Assembly (NCBI GenBank): GCA_947624755.1
Contig: CANQLQ010000119.1
Span: forward strand, 1 to 6,353
From: an uncultured Clostridia bacterium
GTDB taxonomy: Bacteria; Bacillota; Clostridia; Oscillospirales; Acutalibacteraceae
Reading direction: 5' to 3'
Length of the DNA stretch: 6,353 nucleotides
Position numbers and translations under genes: made by a program. The notes under the pieces are model-generated. The model saw only the letters and a program-made list of their open reading frames with translations. It had not been told where the DNA came from and did not search any database. Below, in pieces: positions 1 through 5,218 of the stretch (positions are counted from its first letter, which is position 1; the number at the start of each line of letters is the position of its first letter).

Positions 1-1
1 C

Positions 2-922
2 TTCTGTGCAGGCGGTCTTTGCGCTATGCACAAAGGCGCTAAGGTTATCTTCATTCCGAAATTTGACGCAGACAAGTTTATTGAAATTATGAAAACAAAC
101 AAGGTCACCGAATTTAACGGCGTTCCCCATATGTTCAAAAAGCTCCTCGCCCACCCCGAATTTGACGGCCCTCATCTTAAGAGCCTCAAGGTTATGTATG
201 CCGGCGGCGACGATGTTCGGCCTGCTTTCGTTGAAGAATTTAACCGTGTACTTCGCAAAAACGGTTCAAACGCTTCAATCTGTGCCGGCTGGGGTCTTAC
301 CGAATGCTGTGCGGCCTGCACTGTAAACAGACCTTGGGCAAACAAGCTCGGCACAATCGGTGAACCTCTCCCCGGTCTTGATATTGAAATTTGGGACGAG
401 GACAACAATCCGCTTCCGCAGGGCGAAATCGGACAAATTGTAGTTTCAGGTCCGACAATGATGTCAGGTTACCTTTCAGAAGACGGTCCTGAGGACCTTG
501 GCCTTTACGAAGACGAAAACGGCAAAAAGTGGGTTCTTACAGGCGACCTTGCATATATTGACGAGGACGGATTCCTTGTATTTATGGGAAGGAGCAAACG
601 TCTTATCATAATTTCAGGCTATAATGTTTATCCCGGCGACATTGAAAAGCTTCTTACCGAGCTTTCATTCATAAAAGAATGCTGCGCTGTTCAGGGCATT
701 GACAAAGAAGGCAAGAATATAGTTCGGCTTTATGTTGTTGCAGATAATGCAGACAAAAATGCCGAAGAATACAATAAGCAGATTTGTGACCTTATCGGCA
801 GCCGAATCAACAAATTTTCAGTTCCGAGAGACATTATATATATTGATGCTCTTCCGAGAACAAGACTTGAAAAGGTTGACTTTATGAGTCTTACAGAATT
901 TGTGAAAGAAAAGGCAGTTTGA
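2..922 (+). CDS. AMP-forming acyl-CoA synthetase / AMP-dependent ligase, C-terminal part (5' end outside window)
   Basis: Members of the ANL (adenylate-forming) superfamily activate a carboxylic acid with ATP to an acyl-adenylate and usually transfer it to CoA or a carrier thiol. The frame is open from base 2, and the residues before the first Met (FCAGGLCA) fit the family, so the Met at 26 is internal and the gene begins upstream. About 306 residues are visible of a family usually 500-600 long. Motifs counted from that Met: GWGLTE at 88-93 (A5, equivalent of YGxTE), TGD at 172-174 (A7, ribose-binding Asp), GRSKRLIIISGYNVYP at 188-203 (A8 hinge), and PRTRLEKVDF near the end. The last is the A10 region, and its Lys283 matches the conserved catalytic lysine, although the usual preceding Gly is Glu. 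All visible core residues are present, so the enzyme is probably active. The substrate cannot be read from this part; a fatty or aromatic acid CoA ligase is equally possible. It ends in TGA, followed by a hairpin terminator. Confidence 0.93.
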   Translation, partial: FCAGGLCAMHKGAKVIFIPKFDADKFIEIMKTNKVTEFNGVPHMFKKLLAHPEFDGPHLKSLKVMYAGGDDVRPAFVEEFNRVLRKNGSNASICAGWGLTECCAACTVNRPWANKLGTIGEPLPGLDIEIWDEDNNPLPQGEIGQIVVSGPTMMSGYLSEDGPEDLGLYEDENGKKWVLTGDLAYIDEDGFLVFMGRSKRLIIISGYNVYPGDIEKLLTELSFIKECCAVQGIDKEGKNIVRLYVVADNADKNAEEYNKQICDLIGSRINKFSVPRDIIYIDALPRTRLEKVDFMSLTEFVKEKAV

Positions 923-982
923 GGTATCAGACTATTATTTCATTGAAAAAGAAAATAAAAAGCTATTAAATTGTGTATATAC

Positions 983-1034
983 AAAAAAGGGGCTGTCACA
1001 AATCGGTAAAACGAAGAGCGACAGCTTCTTTTTT
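983..1034 (+). terminator. Terminator-like hairpin after the ligase gene
   Basis: Two 15-nt arms (983-997 and 1020-1034) pair completely if two G-T wobbles are allowed. The core is GGCTGTC against GACAGCT, and an A6 run on the left pairs with a T6 run on the right. The loop is 22 nt. The A-stem-T layout is typical of a rho-independent terminator that can work in both directions, here 60 bp after the ligase stop and facing the transposase remnant. The left arm (GGGGCTGTCACAAATC from 989) also resembles the terminal sequence of IS1182-type elements as I recall them, so the hairpin may have been brought in by the insertion sequence. Confidence 0.55.
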
Positions 1035-1099
1035 AAGGGTTTGGTTCGCAAAAAGAAAAACCGCAGTCGGAATTTGACAGCGGAAAGTACAGAAATGCA

Positions 1100-1121
1100 G
1101 AGGTCGGTGAAAATCGACCTC
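1100..1121. other. Small hairpin in the IS remnant (possible weak terminator)
   Basis: GAGGTCG (1100-1106) and CGACCTC (1115-1121) form a perfect 7-bp stem with an 8-nt loop, extendable by one G-T pair. It is followed only by TTTCG, so it is a weak terminator candidate. It lies just past the transposase stop codon when read on the minus strand, where element-borne terminators are commonly found. Confidence 0.35.
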
Positions 1122-1152
1122 TTTCGTTGTATATTCTGTTCGGTTTTGGTGT

Positions 1153-1480
1153 TTACGCAATCATTTTTTCAAATAAAGAGCGTCCGAAACAATTGGAATT
1201 TATCATGTTGCAGAGTTTTTCCACATTGTATGCAAAACTCATGAGAAAAATTGCGTTTCCGTTTTCGACTTTCCTCTTGTAAGAATTCTTTTGAAGCGAA
1301 AATCCTGTTTGATTACGCCGAATGCTCCCTCTACCTGAATGGAACGGTTCATTCTGAGTAAAATTCCCTGTTCTGTTGTTATCAATTCATGGGCTTTTAT
1401 GTTTTGCTCGTTCAGCTTGTGAGAAACACGGGTTCTTCTGTCATATTTTGATGTATGACATTCATTTCTGTATGTCAATC
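1153..1480 (-). pseudogene. IS1182-family transposase, C-terminal fragment with a frameshift
   Basis: Read on the minus strand, the segment carries RMNRSIQVEGAFGVIKQDF followed by FKRILTRGKSK. This is the conserved C-terminal block of IS1182-family (DDE) transposases. It is preceded by the usual linker ('TEQGILLRMNR'). The frame hits a stop at 1239-1241 just after TETQFFS. If one base is added in the A5 run at 1246-1250, translation continues as FFLMSFAYNVEKLCNMINS... and ends at TAA (1153-1155), as expected for the family's 'FAYNxxKLxxxI' tail. So the reading frame was intact until a single-base deletion in a homopolymer. The N-terminal catalytic part is missing: similarity fades around 1475-1500, where another fragment begins on the opposite strand. 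There is no full IS here, and this piece cannot encode a working enzyme. Confidence 0.8.
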
Positions 1481-1484
1481 CATA

Positions 1485-1670
1485 CGGGTGGATGAAGAAG
1501 ATATTTATGCCGCATTGCTTCGCATAATCAATATTCTGCAAAGTCACTACGATGATATCCTAAAGCCGACGGTTGCCGCATTAGAGCAGGCGCAGAGCCG
1601 TGCCAACGGCACACAGCATAAGGTGTATGAAATCGACAAGGAAATCGCTGCGCTGAAAAGCAAAAAAATA
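1485..1670 (+). pseudogene. Possible large serine recombinase, C-terminal fragment
   Basis: The plus strand encodes IRVDEEDIYAALLRIINILQ and then a charged helical stretch ending in YEIDKEIAALKSKK. A 'VxxEELxxAxxxxIN' segment followed by a coiled-coil-like helix with 'IDKEIAxL' is what lies after the zinc ribbon in large serine recombinases of clostridial mobile elements. That is my basis for the call; no catalytic domain or zinc ribbon remains. There is no start codon or ribosome binding site. After the last KK, the frame runs into A/T-rich promoter DNA of the next operon and loses similarity. It abuts the opposite-strand transposase remnant, so the stretch is best read as joined debris from two mobile elements. 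An unrelated coiled-coil protein fragment is the alternative. Confidence 0.45.
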
Positions 1671-1690
1671 TTTTTGAAAATCGTTATTTT

Positions 1691-1709
1691 TTTATTGACA
1701 AACAATAAA
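1691..1709. promoter_or_regulatory. Candidate operator: perfect inverted repeat on the -35 box
   Basis: TTTATTG-ACAAA-CAATAAA is a perfect 7-bp inverted repeat with a 5-nt centre. It covers the entire -35 hexamer of the operon promoter. A bound dimer here would block RNA polymerase, and the second gene of the operon encodes a Cro/CI-type DNA-binding protein. Autorepression through this site is an inference from position and symmetry. Confidence 0.5.
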
Positions 1710-1723
1710 CCGTGTGCTATACT
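1695..1723 (+). promoter_or_regulatory. Sigma-A promoter of the DUF2975-regulator-DUF4173 operon
   Basis: TTGACA (1695-1700), a 17-bp spacer and TATACT (1718-1723) make a near-consensus housekeeping promoter. Transcription should start about 1729-1731, giving a leader of roughly 25 nt before the TTG start. A/T-rich DNA just upstream (1662-1695) could act as an UP-like element. Confidence 0.85.
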
Positions 1724-1753
1724 GCAATCATAAACATTAAGGAGGTCTTCTTC

Positions 1754-2233
1754 TTGAATTACAATTCTCAAAAATCAACTAAACTTACCCTTGCCCTTAC
1801 CTTTATATTCTGTGCCCTTCTCGGCGTCCTCATGTTTGCCGCATATCCGTTTCTTATTTGGTTCTTGGGCAGACAAAGAATGGCCGACATTAAAGTTTTG
1901 CTTTGTGCCTTTTATTCCTGCTGTCCTGCGGCATGGATAGCGCTGCTTAGTATTATTAAACTTCTTAAAAATATAATGAAAGAAGAAATTTTCACTTACG
2001 CTAATGTCCGCTCGATGAGGATACTTTCTTGGTGCTGCGCTTTCGTTGCGACCGTCGGTCTTGTGTTCGGTCTTTTGTCCCTTCCCGTTTTCAGATTTGT
2101 TTCAGGGCTTTTGTACCTTACGTTTTTCATTATTTCACTATGTGCGGCATTTATTATGCTTCTTCTTCGTGTGCTTATAAATGTTATGGCAAGGGCAACC
2201 GAAATCAAAAACGAAAATGAACTTACTATTTAA
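1754..2233 (+). CDS. DUF2975 family four-helix membrane protein
   Basis: This 159-residue integral membrane protein belongs to an uncharacterised family usually encoded next to a small YozG-type regulator. The start is TTG at 1754: a strong AAGGAGGT (1739-1746) lies 7 nt ahead, whereas the in-frame ATG at 1712 overlaps the promoter and has no ribosome binding site. Four hydrophobic segments are visible at about 11-36, 46-70, 89-110 and 114-140. Between helices 2 and 3 is the family's typical cytoplasmic-loop motif, here KNIMKEEIFTYANVRSMRIL (compare 'G.vFt.eNv..lr.is'). The C-terminus IKNENELTI matches the characteristic 'lk.EnDLTI' ending of DUF2975. The regulator gene follows within a few bases, with its ribosome binding site overlapping this gene's stop. 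Helices 1, 2 and 4 are rich in Cys and Ala. The family's molecular function is not known; a sensor or a partner that controls the regulator is plausible but unproven. Confidence 0.85.
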   Translation: MNYNSQKSTKLTLALTFIFCALLGVLMFAAYPFLIWFLGRQRMADIKVLLCAFYSCCPAAWIALLSIIKLLKNIMKEEIFTYANVRSMRILSWCCAFVATVGLVFGLLSLPVFRFVSGLLYLTFFIISLCAAFIMLLLRVLINVMARATEIKNENELTI

Positions 2234-2244
2234 AGGTGGAAATT

Positions 2245-2457
2245 ATGAGCATTATTGTCAATCTTGACGTTATGATGGCAAAACGAAAAATGTCATCGGG
2301 TGAGCTTGCCAAAAAAATCGGCATTACCCAAGCCAACCTTTCTATTCTCAAAACCGGCAAGGCAAAGGCTGTAAGATTCTCTACTCTTGAGGCAATCTGC
2401 AAAGCCCTTGACTGTCAGCCGGGTGATATTCTTGAGTTTTCAAATAAGGAGGAATAA
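2245..2457 (+). CDS. YozG-like Cro/CI (XRE) helix-turn-helix regulator
   Basis: A 70-residue single-domain DNA-binding protein. It opens with SIIVNLDVMMAKRKMSSGEL and continues with LAKKIGITQANLSILKTGKA (helix-turn-helix at about 17-37, recognition helix about 28-36), then RFSTLEAICKALDCQPGDIL. This is the signature layout of the YozG-type family found beside DUF2975 genes. ATG 2245 is chosen as the start because AAAGGTGG (2232-2239) is correctly spaced for it; an in-frame GTG at 2236 lies inside that ribosome binding site. The gene begins 11 bases after the DUF2975 stop and ends 2 bases before the next ATG, so all three genes are translated from one message. It probably binds the operon promoter as a dimer, the inverted repeat at 1691-1709 being the best target. 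The domain has no visible ligand pocket, so any signal would have to come through a partner such as the neighbouring membrane proteins. Confidence 0.92.
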   Translation: MSIIVNLDVMMAKRKMSSGELAKKIGITQANLSILKTGKAKAVRFSTLEAICKALDCQPGDILEFSNKEE

Positions 2458-2459
2458 AT

Positions 2460-4586
2460 ATGGACGAAAAAAATAACTTCAAAAACACCGGCGACAATAA
2501 AAAAGAGAAAATAGATAATATCTCGAATACTGCCGAAAATAACATCTTTAAGGAAAATCTCCCTTACTCAAAACCTATTGCAAACAACTCTGCAAAAACA
2601 AAGGTTCAGCTTTCGCCTTTTGATATTATCACTTTTGCCGCTAATTTTATTTTGACTTATCTGCTTATTTCCGCCGTTATTGACTTTGGCTTTTCGTATA
2701 AAACCACGCTCGTTTATCTCGGAATTTTTGCTCTTGCAACGGTTTATATTATCTTAAAACAAAAGCTTTTCAGAAAAGAAGCCGTTCTGCCGGGTGTGTC
2801 TGCGGTTCTGACTTCCCTTACCTTTGCCCTTCATTCAAATTATGAAATCAATGTTGTTTCGTTTTTTCTTTTAATGTACCTTTCGGGTTCATACTGCATA
2901 AAGCTTACCGGAAGCAACAGACACTCGGCAGGCAGTTATTTCTATATTATTGACGTTATAAAAAGCGAAGTGCTTCTTCCGATAAAGAATATTTTTCTTC
3001 CGCTTTTGTCCCTTGGCACGCTTAGAAAAAGCAAAGTCTCAAAAGGGCAGAAAAATAATAAGAAAATTTTCAGCATAATTCTCGGTATGCTTCTTGGTAT
3101 ACCCGTTCTCGTTGTTGTAATTCCGCTTTTACTTCGCGGGGACGCCGCTTTTGAAAACCTTATCGGTACTACGGCGGAAAATATTTCAAAATGGTTTTCC
3201 GATATTTTTTCCAAGCTTTTTGATAATTTTGATCTATTTGATTATATTTTATTTTTAATTCCGACCTTAATTTTTGCGCCGTATATTTATTCGGTTATGT
3301 TCTCTTTCCGTCATGGTATTACAAACGGCCAAAACAAAGATACAAGCAGTAAATATAAAAAGCTTCGTTTTGCTTCGCCCAACCTTATCGGCGGTTTTTT
3401 GGGAATAATCAGCCTTGTTTATGTTATTTTCCTTTTTTCTCAGCTTTCCTATTTCTTCTCGGCTTTCAGCGGTCACCTTCCCGGGGGCATGGAATTTACC
3501 GTTGCAGAATATGCAAGGCACGGCTTCTTTGAAATGACACAAATTGCCGGAATAAACTTTGTGATTATTGCAGTAAGCGTTCTTTTCGCAAAAAGAAAAG
3601 ATAATAATAAGCTTTCTGAAGTTGTGAAATGGCTTGACCTTTTCCTTTGCATATTTACAATAATTCTTATTTCAACCTCAATTTCAAAAATTGTCCTTTA
3701 TATAAGCTCATTCGGACTTACCCACAAGAGAATTTATGTGTTCATTTTTGATATAGTTCTGATTTTCGTTTTCCTTTCGGTAATTATTCGCCTTTTTAAA
3801 GAAAAATTCCCGTATATGAAGGTTATTATTTCGGCTTCGTGCCTTGCAGTTATTGCTTTGGGCTTTTTAAATGTTGACGGTATAGTTGCAAAGAACAATG
3901 TTCGGCTTTACCTTTCGGGCAAAACAGACCGAATTGGCATTTATCAAATTTATGAGCTTTACCCGGCAGGACTTGAAAGTCTTGACAACCTTACGCTAAG
4001 CGACGATCAAGATATCTCGAATCAGGCTAAAATGTTTATTGCAGATATTATTGGGAACAAACATTTCTTCTTCTATGCAAATCTTACAGGCATACCAACT
4101 AAATTGCCGTTAACTCTTGACTCATATAAGGCGGAGAAATATATTGAAAAGAACAAGGAAAGATTTACCGAATATAAAAATCAATATTACTCTAACCCGG
4201 ACGATATATTTCTTTTTCTTAACACAAAAACCAAAATTAAAAGCGTTAGCATAACCGATGGATATTCTTGGTACGAAAGCGAAAAGCACAGTGAATGTTT
4301 AAACTTTGATCTGATGCAATTTAGTATAGACCGGAATAACTTTATAAAAGGCGAAATTAAAGATGCTTTTTACAAAGAGGACAATGAAAAGTTTGTTGAC
4401 AAAATGATTATCATTGAAGACGAAAACGGCAAAAAACACAATGTTTTTATTTATTATGAAAACTATAATGCAAGCATTGTAGAAATTGCCGAAAATAAAA
4501 ACGGATTTTTTGCGAAAAAGGTATACGACCAAGCTGTAACATATAATTCTGCTGTTAAGGAAATGAACAGGATAAGGAACAGTTAG
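2460..4586 (+). CDS. DUF4173/DUF4153-type polytopic membrane protein with large soluble C-terminal domain
   Basis: A 708-residue membrane protein of unknown function. AAGGAGG (2446-2452), inside the end of the regulator gene, sits 7 nt before the ATG. Residues 1-50 are hydrophilic and Lys/Asn-rich, probably cytoplasmic. About eleven or twelve hydrophobic segments follow, roughly at 54-78, 81-100, 108-126, 131-147, 170-187, 202-226, 259-280, 309-335, 361-377, 389-415, 424-444 and 452-470. Between helices 8 and 9 lies the best-conserved family signature: QLSYFFSAFSGHLPGG (327-343) and AEYARHGFFEM (349-359), matching the 'YxF...LP.g.tyaeYaR.GFFEl' block of DUF4173 proteins. Residues about 475-708 are soluble, rich in aromatic and charged residues, with no motif I recognise; the side of the membrane is uncertain. 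It is the last gene of the operon, so its abundance should follow that of the regulator. The TAG stop lies at the edge of a MITE-like repeat, so the last residues may have been altered by insertion. The family call is from the signature; DUF4153 is closely similar. Confidence 0.82.
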   Translation: MDEKNNFKNTGDNKKEKIDNISNTAENNIFKENLPYSKPIANNSAKTKVQLSPFDIITFAANFILTYLLISAVIDFGFSYKTTLVYLGIFALATVYIILKQKLFRKEAVLPGVSAVLTSLTFALHSNYEINVVSFFLLMYLSGSYCIKLTGSNRHSAGSYFYIIDVIKSEVLLPIKNIFLPLLSLGTLRKSKVSKGQKNNKKIFSIILGMLLGIPVLVVVIPLLLRGDAAFENLIGTTAENISKWFSDIFSKLFDNFDLFDYILFLIPTLIFAPYIYSVMFSFRHGITNGQNKDTSSKYKKLRFASPNLIGGFLGIISLVYVIFLFSQLSYFFSAFSGHLPGGMEFTVAEYARHGFFEMTQIAGINFVIIAVSVLFAKRKDNNKLSEVVKWLDLFLCIFTIILISTSISKIVLYISSFGLTHKRIYVFIFDIVLIFVFLSVIIRLFKEKFPYMKVIISASCLAVIALGFLNVDGIVAKNNVRLYLSGKTDRIGIYQIYELYPAGLESLDNLTLSDDQDISNQAKMFIADIIGNKHFFFYANLTGIPTKLPLTLDSYKAEKYIEKNKERFTEYKNQYYSNPDDIFLFLNTKTKIKSVSITDGYSWYESEKHSECLNFDLMQFSIDRNNFIKGEIKDAFYKEDNEKFVDKMIIIEDENGKKHNVFIYYENYNASIVEIAENKNGFFAKKVYDQAVTYNSAVKEMNRIRNS

Positions 4587-4696
4587 TGAACCTCTGATTA
4601 ATACAAGCCCCCTTCCTTGCCGGTAAATTATTCCGTCACTTCGCTCAAAAATCTTCGTTAATACAAAAGTATTGCCTTAAATCGGAGGTTCCTTAA
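4583..4696. mobile_element. MITE-like element 1 (about 114 bp)
   Basis: Imperfect inverted repeats bound the segment: GAACCTCTGATTAA on the left (4588-4601), and on the right (4677-4696) a sequence whose reverse complement begins TTAAGGAACCTCCGATTTAA. The left arm can be extended to TTAGTGAACC, which aligns with TTAAGGAACC. No protein is encoded inside. It contains a small AATAC-AAAA-GTATT hairpin (4660-4673). The end sequence is related to that of the larger element at 4778-5196, so both probably belong to one family moved by a transposase encoded elsewhere. The left end overlaps the stop codon of the DUF4173 gene. Confidence 0.6.
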
Positions 4697-4710
4697 AATC
4701 ATTTTACTGC

Positions 4711-4737
4711 GCGTAACTGCCGCAGGCCATATGTGCC
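4711..4737 (+). repeat. Degenerate palindromic repeat unit between the two MITE-like elements
   Basis: GCGTAACTGCCGCAGGCCAT followed by ATGTGCC is a diverged relative of the GCGTAA-TTC-CTGCGGGCGAT units at 4974 and 5133. The GCGTAA head and the central GC-rich core are kept, but the palindrome is lost. Confidence 0.4.
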
Positions 4738-4768
4738 AAAACCTGCCTCTTGCCATGGGGCAGGTTTT
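4738..4768. terminator. Bidirectional rho-independent terminator candidate
   Basis: AAAACCTGCC (4738-4747) and GGCAGGTTTT (4759-4768) form a perfect 10-bp stem with an 11-nt loop, with an A4 run at one foot and a T4 run at the other. It lies about 150 bp after the DUF4173 stop and is the only strong hairpin positioned to end that transcript. The T-run is short, so termination may be partial. Confidence 0.6.
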
Positions 4769-4778
4769 GAGTTATAAT
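4750..4778 (+). promoter_or_regulatory. Possible promoter overlapping the terminator hairpin
   Basis: TTGCCA (4750-4755), a 17-bp spacer and TATAAT (4773-4778) match the sigma-A consensus at 11 of 12 positions. The -35 lies in the loop of the preceding hairpin, and the -10 ends at the left edge of MITE-like element 2. If active, it would transcribe through that element towards the hydrolase gene, giving a structured leader of over 400 nt. The match is by sequence only. Confidence 0.4.
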
Positions 4779-4945
4779 TAAGGAAGCTCTAATTAAATCA
4801 CGCTTAGGGCATAACACTCATCTTTTTTTGCAACGGCAATACACAAAGTAATGCTTAGATTTTCGCAGCATAATAAAGAAACTTCCAAATTAGAGACAAA
4901 GTGTTTTCGCGGAGTAAAATTATGTTTTTATATAATTTCTATCCC

Positions 4946-5000
4946 GCGTAAGTGTTGCACGCCATGCGTGCCCGCGTAATTCCTACGGGCGATGCCTGAC
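4946..5000 (+). repeat. Two tandem GCGTAA palindromic units
   Basis: Two units start at 4946 (GCGTAAGTGTTGCACGCCAT...) and 4974 (GCGTAATTCCTACGGGCGAT...), 28 bp apart. They share the GCGTAA head and a GC-rich imperfect palindrome with the better-preserved units at 5133 and 6238. Confidence 0.6.
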
Positions 5001-5043
5001 CCCTCCGTCACACTGCGTGTGCCACCTTCCCTTTCAGGGGAGG
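4998..5043. repeat. CCCCTCC hairpin unit
   Basis: A compact structured unit with two small stems: CACAC-TGC-GTGTG (5009-5021), then CCTTCCC-TTTCA-GGGGAGG (5025-5043), a 7-bp stem with one G-T pair. CCCCT near the left edge can also pair with AGGGG. It resembles dispersed intergenic repeat modules I associate with gut Clostridia; that association is from memory and not checked. Confidence 0.45.
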
Positions 5044-5159
5044 CAAAATTGCTTAACCAAAAAATTATGAAGATAGGTTCAGCACCAAGCTGTGCCGTGG
5101 TATATGTGTAAAGATTTATATCAATCCAATACGCGTAATTCCTGCGGGCGATGCCCGCC
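5044..5159 (+). repeat. Left copy of a 116-bp inverted repeat flanking the hydrolase gene
   Basis: This segment matches the reverse complement of 6238-6353 over 116 bp with about 8 mismatches by eye and no gaps. The central part, roughly AATTATGAAGATAGG through ATCAATCCAATACGCG, is nearly identical. It ends in a GCGTAA unit with a perfect GCGGGC-GAT-GCCCGC palindrome (5144-5158). It lies inside MITE-like element 2, 60 bp before the hydrolase start codon. Confidence 0.9.
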
Positions 5160-5218
5160 GCGCCATGCGTGCTATATTTAATCAGAGCTTCCTTAAAAAA
5201 ATATATTGAGGTCATAGC

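Larger units (their letters stand above)
4778..5196. mobile_element. MITE-like element 2 (about 419 bp) with internal palindromic repeats
   Basis: The two ends, 4778-4798 and 5176-5196, are inverted repeats of 21 bp with one mismatch. The arm reads TTAAGGAAGCTCT then A or G, then ATTAAAT. The outermost TTAA could be part of the repeat or a duplicated palindromic target. Nothing inside looks like a gene: a minus-strand open frame across 4928-5287 is made of repeat translation (GIARRNYA twice) and the reverse of the hydrolase N-terminus, so I do not annotate it. Inside are an A/T-rich left part (4799-4940), GCGTAA units, a CCCCTCC-type hairpin unit (about 4998-5043), and the left copy of a 116-bp repeat found inverted after the hydrolase gene. 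It lacks its own transposase, so it would need to be moved in trans. Confidence 0.65.

Noticed and set aside
1041..1244. 67-codon plus-strand open frame
   Set aside because: It lies antisense to the transposase tail and IS end, starts with GTG without a ribosome binding site, and has no recognisable composition.
1738..1760. Riboswitch or structured leader before the DUF2975 gene
   Set aside because: The predicted leader is only about 25 nt, too short for a riboswitch.
1547..1771. 74-codon minus-strand open frame
   Set aside because: It runs antisense through the recombinase-like fragment and across the operon promoter; no start signal is present.
2029..2220. 63-codon plus-strand frame inside the DUF2975 gene
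   Set aside because: It is an out-of-frame shadow of a well-supported membrane protein.
4946..5172. Possible CRISPR array from the repeated GCGTAA units
   Set aside because: Spacing is irregular, units are diverged, some are directly abutting, and there are no uniform spacers or cas genes.
5202..5207. TATATT as a -10 box for the hydrolase gene
   Set aside because: It is immediately next to the ribosome binding site and has no -35 at the right distance.
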